From Glebionis coronaria (lineage: Eukaryota > Streptophyta > Magnoliopsida > Asterales > Asteraceae), in assembly GCA_025667525.1 (NCBI GenBank), contig CM046877.1, positions 31,569,255 to 31,633,254 of the forward strand: 64,000 nt of DNA, written 5' to 3'. The notes beneath the pieces are model-generated. The model was given only the letters and a program-made list of their open reading frames with translations, searched no databases and was not told the origin of the DNA. Both the position numbers and the translations under genes were made by a program. Positions 1 through 10,282 of the stretch are shown here, in pieces. Within the stretch, counting starts at the first letter, position 1. Every line of letters starts with the position of its first letter.

Positions 1-3000
1 AATGTTGACTTGAATATTTTCCTTTTTTTCGAATGGCAACAGATAGGGGCGTCATTCCTATTACTTCTTCTCCTTGTCGTTCTGGCTATCGGCATCATTC
101 ATTTCTGGGCTTCAAACAACTTTTACTTAACAAGGATGCAAATGTTTGTGGTTTCTTTCCTCGCGTTTCTGCTTGCCCTTGCTGCATTCTTTGTTGGCTG
201 GCATCAAAGTACTTATAAACCTTATTATTTTTCAGTTTTGTTTTTTTATTCTTATGAACACTTCTTAATGTTTCGCATATCATATTACAGACAAACCTTT
301 CGCTGGAGCCTCTGTTGGTTACTTTTCGTTTTTGTTTCTTCTCGCTGGCAGGGCATTGACTGTAAGTGAGATATATCATATGTATACAACATCTATTAAG
401 ATTTCTATTACTAAACATTGTTTTTCGGTAGGTGCTTCTTTCACCACCGATAGTAGTATATTCTCCACGAGTGCTACCTGTATATGTTTACGATGCACAT
501 GCAGATTGTGGGAAAAACGTCAGGTTCGTTTGAAATGCTTATCTTATGCACTCAACTCTTGTTTTACTGCATCACTCATTTTTGTCTATTCATCAACAGT
601 GTTGCTTTCATTGTCCTTTACGGGATTGCGTTAGCAATTGAAGGATGGGGCGTTGTCGCTAGCTTAGTGATATATCCACCATTTGCTGGGGCAGCTGTTT
701 CAGCTATTACCCTCGTTGTATCATTCGGGTTTGCGGTATCTAGACCCTGTTTGACTCTCGAGGTTTGACTTCTGATCAGGCACTTTATCTTTTGTTGAAC
801 TTCCGATTTCTGCTTATAATTGACACCACACTTCCCCTAACAGATGATGGAAGATGCTGTACACTTTCTCAGTAAGGACACCGTTATTCAAGCAATAGCT
901 CGATCTGCCACCAAGGTATATATTTAATATTTGGATTTCGGTAGGTACCATCATTTTTTCGATATATGCATATCATTATTTTCGTTCTTGATGCAGACAA
1001 GAAATGCTCTATCGGGAACTTATTCTGCTCCACAAAGGTCTGCTAGTTCAGCTGCTCTTCTAGTCGGAGACCCTTCCGTCACACGCGACAGGGCGGGAAA
1101 CTACGTTCTCCCGAGGGCGGATGTCATGAAATTAAGAGATCGTTTGAAAAATGAAGAACTAGCTGCAGGATTGATTATCCGTAAGATAAAACACGGTATA
1201 TTGTTTCAGCGTGATTCAACCAACGATGTCGGTTATAGAAGAGAGATGTGCGCACATGCACGTATTCTAGCATTAGAAGAAGCAATTGATACTGAATGGG
1301 TCTACATGTGGGATAAGTTTGGTGGTTATTTACTCCTGTTACTTGGTTTGACTGCCAAAGCTGAACGTGTGCAGGTGAACACAATTCATTAGTTCACGTT
1401 TTTGTGTGACTTTTAGAGTTTATTTTTGTATGTTAACCTTTCTTTCCTTTCCTTTCAGGACGAGGTTCGTTTAAGACTATTTCTTGATAGCATCGGGTTT
1501 TCAGATTTAAGTGCTAAAAAGATAAAAAAGTGGATGCCGGAAGACCGTAGACAGTTTGAAATTATACAAGAAAGGTAAGAACACGTGTCATCGTCTAGTT
1601 TATTTTGCCGAAATTAAAGTTTCGTCTGACAATTTTATTTCGATTTTGTAGTTATATACGAGAAAAGGAGATGGAAGAGGAAATATTAATGCAAAGACGT
1701 GAAGAGGAAGGAAGGGGTAAAGAGAGACGGAAAGCACTTTTGGAAAAAGAAGAGCGTAAATGGAAAGAAATCGAAGCCACTCTCATATCATCTATTCCAA
1801 ACGCCGGAAGCCGAGAAGCAGCCGCCATGTCAGCAGCCGTGCGGGCCGTTGGTGGTGATTCAGTTCTTGATGATTCATTTGCACGTGAAAGGGTTTCAAG
1901 TATTGCTCGTAGAATTCGTGCCACTCAGCTATCTCGTCGAGCACTGCAGACGGGAATCTCAGGTGCCGTGTGTGTTCTTGACGATGAGCCGGTCACGAGT
2001 GGCAGATACTGTGGCCAGCTAGACCCCACCATTTGTCGTAGCCAAAAAGTTAGTTTTTCAATGGCGGTTATGATCCAGCCCGAGTCTGGGCCCGTTTGTC
2101 TCTTGGGTACCGAGTTTCAGAAACAAGTTTGTTGGGAAATTCTCGTTGCGGGGCCCGAGCAAGGAATTGAAGCGGGTCAAGTCAGGCTTAGACTGATAGC
2201 AAAAGGAGACAGACAAAGTACAGTTTGTAAAGAATGGAATATTGGTAATGCATGTATTGCTGACGGAAGGTGGCATACGGTTACGGTAACCATCGATGCA
2301 GAATTAGGTGAGGCTGTTTGTTTCTTGGACGGCGGGTATGACGGGGACCAAACAGAATTACCGTTACGTATCGGTAACGGGATTTGGGATCAAGGAACGG
2401 AAGTTTGGGTCGGTGTTAGACCACCGACTGACGTTGATATGTTTGGGAGGTCAGATAGTGAAGGAACTGAATCCAAAATGCATATTATGGACCTTTTCCT
2501 TTGGGGTAGAGTCTTGTCAGAAGACGAAATTTCGGCTCTTCCTGCTGCCATGGGGACCATCGAGTATAACATGTTCGATCTTCCTGAAGACAATTGGCAA
2601 TGGACGGATTCACCCCCCAGGGTTCGTACTCTCATCACTTTTTACGTCTTGTTAGGAGATATATGTACCGCATTACTAACACTTCTTTATTTGTAGGTGG
2701 ACGACTGGGACAGTGATCCTGCTGAGGTAGATCTATATGATCGAGATGATGTAGATTGGGACGGTCAGTATTCAAGCGGGAGAAAACGAAGATCTGAACG
2801 TGAAGGAGTGGTGGTAGATATAGATTCATTTACAAGAAGGACGAGGAAACCAAGAATCGAGACGCATGAAGAAATCATTCAAAGAATGCTATCTGTCGAG
2901 CTTGCTGTTAAGGAAAATCTTTTAGCTAAAGGAGAAGCAACTTTTACTGATCAAGAGTTTCCACCTAATGACGGGTCATTATTTGTGGACCCCGAGAATC

Positions 3001-4651
3001 CCCCTTCTAAACTACAAGTTGTTTCAAAATGGATGAAACCAATCGAAATAGTGTCTGAAAATCAGTTGGGCCCACCTTGCTTGTTTTCTGCTGATGCAAA
3101 TCCTTCTGATGTTTGCCAGGTATTGACAAACGCATGATTATTTGACTTTCTGATTTTTTTTTTTATGTTAGTGTTCTGACTTTTGACTCGTTTGATGAAT
3201 AGGGTCGGTTAGGTGATTGTTGGTTTTTGAGTGCTGTTGCTGTCCTGACCGAAGTTTCAAGAATATCAGAAGTTATAATCACACCTGAATATAATGAAGA
3301 AGGAATCTACACCGTGCGGTTCTGTATTCAGGTAATTATGGGTCCTGTGTTTTATGTGTCGTAGTATACTACAGTAAATAAGTTATAGCGTTATGAACTT
3401 ATGATTCTTTTGTATCTGAAGGGCGAATGGGTTCCTGTTGTTATCGACGACTGGGTCCCATGTGAATCAGCGGGAAAACCAGCTTTTGCCACGAGTAAAA
3501 AGGGGAATGAGCTATGGGTTTCATTATTAGAAAAAGCATACGCTAAGCTGCATGGGTCCTATGAGGCACTAGAAGGAGGACTAGTACAAGACGCACTTGT
3601 TGACCTCACAGGAGGAGCGGGTGAAGAGATTGACATGAGAAGCGCCCAGGCCCAGATTGATCTTGCTAGTGGAAGATTATGGTCTCAGTTATTACGGTTC
3701 AAACAAGAAGGATTCTTGTTAGGGGCCGGAAGTCCGTCTGGTTCAGATGTTCATATATCGTCGAGTGGGATCGTTCAAGGGCATGCTTACTCATTGCTAC
3801 AAGTTCGGGAAGTTGATGGGCATAAACTAGTTCAGATTCGAAACCCATGGGCTAACGAGGTTGAATGGAATGGCGCGTGGTCTGATTCGTCACCTGAATG
3901 GACAGATAGGATGAAGCACAAACTTAAGCACATCCCTCAGGTATGTTTATTATTTATGAAAAACCAAGTACGATTAAAATTCTTTTGTATCAATAAGATT
4001 AACGCAATTCGTTTTTTGAACAGGCAAGGGATGGTATATTTTGGATGTCATGGCAAGATTTCCAGATTCATTTCCGTTCTATATACATTTGTCGTGTCTA
4101 TCCTCATGATATGCGATACTCGGTCCATGGTCAATGGAGAGGTTATAGTGCTGGTGGTTGCCAGGATTATGACACGTGGCACCAAAATCCACAATTCAGA
4201 ATACGAGCTACTGGTTCAGATGCATCATGTCCCATACACGTATTCATTACCTTAACTCAGGTATGTACTTTTTTAAACGAGTATTATTGAATTGTCAATA
4301 AGTCATCAACAAGTAGCCTAACCAATATCACAACATGTTTTTTAGGGGGTGAGTTTCTCGAGAACCACAGCTGGATTCAGAAACTATCAATCTAGTCACG
4401 ACTCGATGATGTTCTACATAGGAATGAGAATAATCAAGACACGTGGACGTCGTGCTTCCTACAATATCTATTTACATGAATCAGTTGGGGGGACAGATTA
4501 CGTAAATTCACGAGAAATATCATGTGAGATGGTGTTAGAACCGGACCCAAGAGGCTACACAATTGTACCAACAACAATACATCCTGGTGAAGAAGCACCT
4601 TTTGTTCTTTCTGTATTCACCAAATCATCCATCACCCTTGAAGCTCTATAG
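1..4651 (+). CDS. DEK1: DEK1, calpain-type cysteine protease (3' part of gene, copy A)
   Basis: Plant-specific membrane-anchored calpain that controls epidermal and aleurone cell fate. The window enters inside the gene. Exons: 1-208, 291-361, 432-523, 600-762, 844-915, 997-1374, 1459-1574, 1652-2621, 2697-3119, 3203-3331, 3422-3940, 4024-4260, 4346-4651; all introns are GT-AG and phases join. Order of parts: the last transmembrane helices (exons 1-4), a cytosolic arm with a Lys/Glu-rich stretch, a laminin-G-like fold in exon 8, the calpain protease core (exons 10-12) and a C2-like domain (exons 12-13). The catalytic triad is present: Cys in GDCWF (codon 3218-3220), His in QGHAY (3782-3784) and Asn in RNPWA (3842-3844). 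The protein ends in LEAL then TAG, as in Arabidopsis DEK1 recalled from memory. No break is seen, so this looks like the functional parental copy, although its start lies outside the window. Confidence 0.96.
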
Positions 4652-5110
4652 ACCGCAAGACCCGTACCCGTTTGGTTGGTTTTAATTTTTGACAAAAGGG
4701 TCCACCCGTGAACTGAAAGCATGACGGCTGGCATTGCTAGTTTTGAGGTTTTGAAATATGGAAACGATGCTGGCGAAAGAGGGTCGTCGGGGGTGTATGT
4801 GATTTAATGTAACGATGTAAATGAATAGGAAAAAAGATAGGAAAAATGAGGTTAGAAGATGAAACTAGGGCAGTTTTGAAGGGAGGTTTAGTGTTTTGCC
4901 TTTCTTTTGATTTTTAGCATCATGTAAATGTTGACTATGTTTTTATTCAAGAAATGAGAAATATATTTTGCATCTCATTTTTTTTTCTTCCTTTTGCGAG
5001 CCGGCTAATCACAAGGCGACTGCCTTTTTAGTCTGCGCAGATGAACCTCTTATGTTCCAGTGTTGAAAAGGTTGTATGTTCATTCTGAGATGCCTCTGTT
5101 TTAAGGTACC
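4652..5110 (+). other. DEK1-A 3' UTR and immediate flank
   Basis: AT-rich sequence after the DEK1 stop, repeated almost unchanged after DEK1-B (20636-21080). It contains AATGTAA/AATGAATA-like stretches near 4810-4835 that could act as near-upstream poly(A) elements, but no cleavage site can be fixed. Parts of it recur as isolated relics at 7936-8109 and 24724-24904. Confidence 0.6.
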
Positions 5111-5159
5111 TGTAGAAATGGAACGATTTGAGTTTTGACCCATTCCTATTCGAGTGCGA

Positions 5160-5420
5160 CTTACCCAGTCACAACCGAAATTCGTCAGTTCTCGTGTGAG
5201 ATTCATGCCATCTAGAGAAAATATGAACAAGTTTTAGAGGTGGCAATCTTAATTTTGGTGCGAGATTCATGTTGTGTAGAGAATTGTCAAACCGGGTAAA
5301 ATATAAACTGGTTTTACGGTTAGCAATCTTAATTTTGGTATGAGATTTATGGCGACATGCCGTGTAAGGAATTGTCAACCCTATAGGTAAAATATATACA
5401 GGTTTTAGGGTAGCAATCTA
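5160..5420. repeat. Degenerate tandem repeat, ~75-85 bp unit, about 3 copies
   Basis: Each unit has the order GAGATTCATG, then a TGTAGAGAATTGTCAA-like block, a TAAA-rich block and GGCAATCTTAATTTTGG. Related arrays stand at 8370-8610 and 25545-25800, so the array belongs to the DEK1 downstream flank and was copied with it. No coding potential is seen. The DNA from 5420 to 5785 is plain AT-rich sequence without a recognisable feature. Confidence 0.6.
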
Positions 5421-5784
5421 GATTTGGGATTGACCTATTCGGGTTGGCGAGTTGACATACTGTCAGATAACCGCAAACCAAACTTTATTAATTGCGTCAA
5501 GAAACTGAAGATTAACATAAACCTGTATAATGTATACCAGACTAAGCAATTAGTAGGTCGATATTTTCATGCCAATTTCGCTTCAGTTCTGGAATTGCCC
5601 ACTCCCTAGTTAAATTAACTGGTTTCGTTTGCTTGTGCTATAAATCCCCCGACATTTCTAGAACGCGTATCATTATGACGACACAATTATCTTTTCTTGA
5701 ATTAAAGTTGTCGAAGTAATTTACAGTGATTTCAACAACAGGAATAGAAAACAGTATCATGATTCGTAGTGAAGTTTACCTAGT

Positions 5785-5984
5785 GCAGGCATGACATTGT
5801 AGCTTATCGGGTCAACGGGATAACCCGGTAATAAAGTTCTTAAAACCATAATCCGACACTATAACATTAACGGGTTTATCGGGCTGACCTGATAAGATAA
5901 GCTGTACCTGAATCAACCCGGCCCTTTAAGGCCTTATAAGGTTCGGGTTTGGTCAGGTTGACACATTTGACACCCCTTCTTAGC
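5785..5984. mobile_element. Probable hAT-type MITE remnant with CGGGTTTATCGGG core
   Basis: A short-motif core (CGGGTCAAC, GATAACCCG, CGGGTTTATCGGG) ends on the right in TGACACCCCT, the reverse complement of AGGGGTGTCA and similar to the ends of the better preserved elements at 23817 and 24905. The left end is degraded and no 8-bp target duplication is clear. In copy B only the right-hand ~65 bp survive next to the eS27-like gene (about 21082-21146); another version stands at 24545-24725. Confidence 0.4.
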
Positions 5985-6169
5985 TCTTCCAATTTCTTAC
6001 AAAATATATTGCACAGTTCTTAACCAGAAGTAAACAATGAACCAGCATCATATTATGTATCAGTAACAGAGGGTCTGCTTTTTGGAAACACGAGAAGCAG
6101 TTCAAGAAGTATTAACAGATAGAGAGGGAGACCGGGCTGGTTTTATAAAACATGATAATGTTTACAAAC

Positions 6170-7739
6170 TTATAGATTAGCCCGTAAGTAATTACTATCA
6201 GGCAAAACAGGACCATAAACAAAACCGCTAAAGATTTTGTTTGTCTGCCTCCAGAAAGTGCTTTTATGAGTAAGTGTACCACGATCACCAGGGTTGTTGC
6301 TTGGCATGTACAAGGTCATATGACACCATGGACAAAGCTGCGGTCCTTCAAGATGGCTATGAATAGTTGAACTGTTGGCACAAATAGATTACAAACGAGT
6401 TAAACCATCATCATATTAGCAACAAAAATAAGAGAGAGGATCAGTTTGCTTATCGGCATTGTGTTACTTTGCGTGTGTCAAAACAACAATATAAGCAGTT
6501 GTAAAATGCAATCCCATACAGTTACAGTGGTTATTTAGGTCCCATTTTAAGTGTCCGCCTTTGTTTGTATAAGAAAAATAAAGACGACTTACACGAAGAA
6601 ACAGCCCCGGCACCTGACGTCCTGCACAGATAGAATAAAAGACATATTACTATATAAATACACACTCGAATAGGAAATCTAAGTGGAAAATACAAAAAGA
6701 AGCACACCATAAAGAAAGAGCCTGGATACTTGTCGAGAAGCTTGAGGTTGAGCTTGCGATTCTGCTTCCAATACAGGGGTCTTTGTAGTTTCCTCTTCCT
6801 CCTCCGTAGTGGTTGTGGTTTTGGTTTGAGCAGATCAACATCTGCGGAATTCTGTTCAATCACAGTAAACAAAATTGCGGATTTATGGCTTTTTCTTACA
6901 CGGCTAAGATGTGGCAAATACATCGTTAGATAAAGCTGTAGCTTATAAACTACTCAAAAGAATCCTATGTATCTACTACGAGCGCTCACCTTTGTAGTAA
7001 GTTCACCCGTTGTTTTTGACAGTGACAGATTCTTCAAGGAATCTGCAGCATCTATAGTTGAAACAAGTAAAGGCTTTTCAAACAAACTCGGAAACTAAAC
7101 AAACTGATAAGCACGCACATAAAGGGACAAAAACATAAAATTTACACAAAAAGATGTTTTTCAGATGTTTTATGGGGGTGTTTGTTTCGGCTTAGATGTG
7201 GGCTTATGAGCTTATTTGATTCCGGCTTAAAAATTTACATAAACCTAAAAGTTTCAAAATAAGGCAAAAAAAAAAAGAAAAAAAAAACAAATAAACTCAT
7301 AAGCCACATAGAAGCTTAGACATACATAAGATAAATTATTAAGAGCTACTGGTATGGTAAACTATAAGCCATGGGCATAACGCCAGACCCACGACACTGC
7401 ACCGTGGGTGGCGTTATAGTGTCTCGAGCCGTAGGTGTCAGCCCAACATGATGGCATAACGCGAGCCCACTACACGAGGCTCGCGTTATGGGCTCACGTG
7501 TGAGTTTATCTTTTTTTATTATTATTCTTTTTATATAAAGTATTAAAAGTAGGGCAATATAACACTAGAATTCGGGTGTTAATAACTACGACACTTTTAT
7601 GATGTTATGATAATTCTGGTATTAAGAATGAGTTTGATGACGTGGCATGCACTTTTTTCACGGCAATTTTTTTATATAAATGACATAAAATAAAACAAAT
7701 TAATTCAAAAAATAGGATACCATCTGCAGCAGGAGCCAT
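6170..7739 (-). CDS. eS27-like zinc-ribbon protein gene, five exons (copy A)
   Basis: Coding exons on the minus strand: 7721-7739, 6990-7051, 6708-6851, 6593-6621 and 6170-6371; all introns are GT-AG, phases join, and the product is 151 residues. Residues about 70-105 match ribosomal protein eS27: SFFMDV, then a C-x2-C-x15-C-x2-C zinc ribbon with the family's spacing and a TIHSH that aligns with the family's TxFSH, followed by TL..P and LT...F.R. The N-terminal half is unlike canonical eS27 (~85 residues): an acidic 27-residue leader, then a Lys/Arg-rich insertion before SFFMD. The C-terminus is also extended. The gene converges on DEK1, with tail to tail spacing of 1.5 kb. Intron 1 contains a foldback MITE and a palindromic hairpin. 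In-frame indels and several silent changes against copy B argue for a coding gene, but it could be a neofunctionalised or dying paralogue. Confidence 0.66.
7174..7330. mobile_element. Foldback MITE in intron 1 of eS27-like gene A
   Basis: The left arm (GGGGGTGTTTG, then GGCTTATGAGCTTATTTG) pairs with a right arm reading CAAATAAACTCATAAGCC about 60 bases later, around an A-rich loop. The outer GTGTTTG end resembles PIF/Harbinger or hAT MITE ends, but the right terminus is lost and no target duplication can be assigned. It is present at the same site in copy B (22351-22500), so it predates the duplication. Confidence 0.5.
7373..7500. repeat. GC-rich double hairpin (ATAACGC palindromes), copy A
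   Basis: Two inverted repeats in tandem. The first has arms of ATAACGCC and GGCGTTAT around a CCACG/CGTGG stem. The second has perfect 12-bp arms ATAACGCGAGCC (7456-7467) and GGCTCGCGTTAT (7478-7489). It lies in intron 1 of the eS27-like gene. In copy B (22543-22665) the right arm of the second hairpin is partly deleted. Origin unknown; a MITE fragment is likely. Confidence 0.5.
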
Positions 7740-7935
7740 GATTAAACCTTCTTCGATAGCAAATAATTTAGAAACCCTAAAAAAAAAGAAATTTCGTTTT
7801 TTTCTTTATTTTTTTATTTTTAACCGATACCAAAAAAGATGATCAATAAATATCAAAAATAAAACCATTGGGCCCTTTTGCTTAATGTTTTGGGCTTGCT
7901 CTAATCTTCTTTACATGTTGGGCCTATTTTGTCTA
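7740..7935 (-). promoter_or_regulatory. Promoter of eS27-like gene A: telo-box plus site II motifs
   Basis: Just upstream of the ATG (minus strand) the + strand reads GAAACCCTAA at about 7770-7779 (telo-box). Further up, GGGCCC at about 7870, GGGCTT near 7892 and TTGGGCCTA near 7920 give TGGGCC/TGGGCT site II motifs. A telo-box near the start with clustered site II elements is the known signature of plant ribosomal-protein and translation-machinery promoters. This supports both the start codon and the gene assignment. Copy B keeps the arrangement at 22914-23095. Confidence 0.6.
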
Positions 7936-8109
7936 TATTTTGCATCTCACCGTTTTCTTTTCGACTCGATATTATGAGCTGACTAATTACAAATCGACTA
8001 TCTTCCTTGATAGTCCGGAGTCAGAGCAGATGAACCTCCGGGAATTGTGTGTTCCAAATTAGAGAGAGTTTGTATGTTTATTTTGAGATGCTTTTTTTTT
8101 GGTTACGTG
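7936..8109 (+). other. Relic of DEK1 3'-flank sequence (no exons)
   Basis: The order TATATTTTGCATCTCA, then GACTAATTACAAATCGACT, then AGCAGATGAACCTC, then GTGTTCCA, then TTGAGATGC parallels 4965-5100 downstream of DEK1-A, at clearly lower identity than DEK1-A to DEK1-B. No coding exon precedes it. It implies an older extra DEK1 3' end at this locus. The counterpart in copy B is 24724-24904. Confidence 0.55.
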
Positions 8110-8335
8110 TAGGGGTGTAAACGAGCCGAGTCTCCCAACCTCGAGCTCGACTCGAATACTAAAACTCGAGCTCGAAATTCGGATCGAGCTCGACCGAGCT
8201 TTATATTTCAAGCTCGAGCTCGACTCGTTATATAATACTCGAGCTCGAAACTCGACTCGAGTTCGATTCTTTCCACACTTCATGCTCAAACTTGATAAAC
8301 AGTCTATATATGAAGCTCGACTCGACTCGGTTTTC
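8110..8335. mobile_element. Left part of a hAT-type MITE with GAGCTCGACTCGA core
   Basis: Starts TAGGGGTGTAAACGAG, like the complete hAT MITE at 24905, and then consists of repeats of GAGCTCGA/CTCGAGTTCGA. The right terminus is missing: the core runs into flanking sequence (CCTATCCGA) that lies some 50 bp beyond the insertion point in other copies of this flank, so a deletion removed it. It sits at the same target position (GGTACCTGT-like) as the 24905 element. Confidence 0.55.
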
Positions 8336-8369
8336 CTATCCGAAGTCTCAACCATAGTTCCTTTGTTCT

Positions 8370-8920
8370 TGTGTGAGATTCATGCTGTTTAGAGAAATGT
8401 CAACCTAGATAAATTTAAACAGGTTTAAGGGGTGGCATTCTTCATTTTCGTGTGCGATTCATGCCATGTAGAGAATTGTCAACTTGGGTAAATCATAAAC
8501 TGTTTTTCGGGTTGGCAATCTTGATTTTGGTTTGAGATTCTTGGCGACGTGCCGTGTAAAGAATTGACAATCCTACAGGTTAGTAAGGGTGGAAATCTTG
8601 ATTTTGGGCCGACCTACTCGGGTGGTCGGGTATTCACCTCAAACCAAACAGACCCGTTTATTAATTGTGTCAAAAAAACTCAAGACTAACTTAAACTTGT
8701 ATAAAATATATGATTCGTTTACGACTCATGGACAAGACTAAGCGACTTGTACGTCGTAGATAGGTTAACACTTGACTAGATTAGATCCAATATAGTGAAC
8801 TAACTAAAAAAATGTATGATTCGATTTACGACTCATGGACAAGACTAAGTGACTTGTACGTCGTAGATAGGTTAACACTAAACTAGATTAAATCCAATAT
8901 AGTGAACTAACTTAAAATCG
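8370..8920. repeat. Copied DEK1 flank: ~80-bp degenerate repeats and a ~106-bp direct repeat
   Basis: 8370-8610 holds the same GAGATTCATG...GGCAATCTTGATTTTGG units as 5160-5420. At about 8709 and 8815 a unit of roughly 106 bp (from TATGATTCG, through ACTCATGGACAAGACTAAG, to GTGAACTAACT) occurs twice, nearly identical. Both structures are kept in copy B (25545-26100). Noncoding. Confidence 0.6.
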
Positions 8921-10269
8921 ATAATAATATGCATAAACTAGTTTTAGTATATAATTTTTATTTTATTTGTAAAAGCTTATATACTTAAACGGGTGGACAT
9001 GTTAACAACCACGAAACTCGAACAAAGTTTGAGTTCGACTTGAAAAGTTGTCTATCTTTAACCTAAACCTATATATTTCCATGTCAATTTCGCGTTATAT
9101 CTAGAACGCGTATCATTGTCCATCAAAAAAACAACAATAGTCAATAACTGGTATCGATAGCTTTTCATCAAAGACTTTCACGTATAAATTGTACTACCAT
9201 AAAATCACAAATATCACACCAATTCTAGAAAACATAATAAAATACTAGTGAACATGGGTTGTAAAAGCAAGCATATGTATATTTAGTTATTCATAAGTAG
9301 GTGTGTAATCGAGTTAAGTCGAAGTCAGGCTTGACAAAGCTTGAATTTGACCCAAAAATTCTATTGTAAGCTTATCTCTCGTTTGATAGCTTAACGAGAT
9401 TTAATCATACAGGTTTGGAGCTTGACTCGAAAAGCTTGAATTCATATATAGACATTAAATTCGGTAACTAAACTCAAAAATAAATTCAAAAAAATTTGCA
9501 ATGAACTCGAAAACAAAGTTATACAAAACATTGAGGAAAATTGGTGTTGAAATGACCCCCTTCTATAAATGTTTAGTTATTATACCAGTATATAATGTTG
9601 CTTAAATGAATATGTATAGTAAAATTATATATGTTTTTGAAAGCTCGAAAAATTCGATAAAAGTTAAAGCACTGCTCGTTATATGTTTTGAGTTTGTTTA
9701 CTGAGTTCAGGCTCGAACTTAAGCTCGACTCGACTGAGTCAAGCTTAAACTCGAGTCTTAGTTTGTTTAGACCCAATAAAATCATAAGATGTGACAAAGA
9801 TTGGTGTGAAAAAACCTAACATTGTGGACTCTTAAGACATAAGAAAGAGTGATTTCACATGAAGTTATCAACATAAAGTGAAACAACAAGGACAAAAAAA
9901 AAGCTTCTTCTAAAGTCTAAACCATCATTTCTTGATAAAAGTCTTGAACTTTTAAAAGGAAAAAACTTTGGTCCATAATTTATCATCATACTTTTTTTTT
10001 ATCATATTCTTCCATTCTTAGTCCAAGCAAAAGGAATATTACTAGTTATATTCGTGATCATAGTGCATTTAGGTTGCATGTAATGGTTTATCATGAGTGC
10101 ATTAATTCGAAAACGATAGGATTCTTAATTCGACAAGAGTTTTGGATCACGTATATTCATTTTACCATGGTAAACTTGTATTAATCACATGAAAAATTTA
10201 AGTACAATGGAATATGTTTGAAACATCTTATTAACCTCAAGCAAAGGCTTGAACATCTTACGTTTAGGA
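8921..10269. other. Noncoding flank left of LINE A, with an AGCTCGACTCGA-rich element
   Basis: AT-rich DNA without supported genes. From about 9298 (TAGGTGTGTAATCGAG) to 9760 it is rich in AGCTTGACTCGA/GAGCTTAA motifs, like the core of the 8110 element, and is probably a decayed relative; copy B has it at 31541-32035. The right-hand part (about 9770-10269) probably contains the LINE 3' UTR, but no poly(A) end or target duplication could be fixed. The site at 8991-8998 is the empty version of the Copia insertion in copy B. Confidence 0.45.
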
Positions 10270-10282
10270 CAAACCCCTTAAC

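Noticed and set aside
10..369. Single-exon reading of the first 119 codons as a gene
   Set aside because: It runs through the first DEK1 intron (209-290); the spliced reading restores the conserved DEK1 sequence.
1605..2696. 363-codon ORF as an independent gene
   Set aside because: It is DEK1 exon 8 read into the flanking introns; splice sites and the conserved protein fit the multi-exon model. The same holds for 17595-18683.
7770..7780. AAACCCTAA as telomeric sequence
   Set aside because: A single telo-box next to site II motifs upstream of a translation-related gene is a promoter signature, not a telomere repeat array.
8059..8392. ORFs on both strands over the GAGCTCGA core
   Set aside because: Palindromic short-motif DNA is open on both strands by composition; the element ends show it is a MITE.
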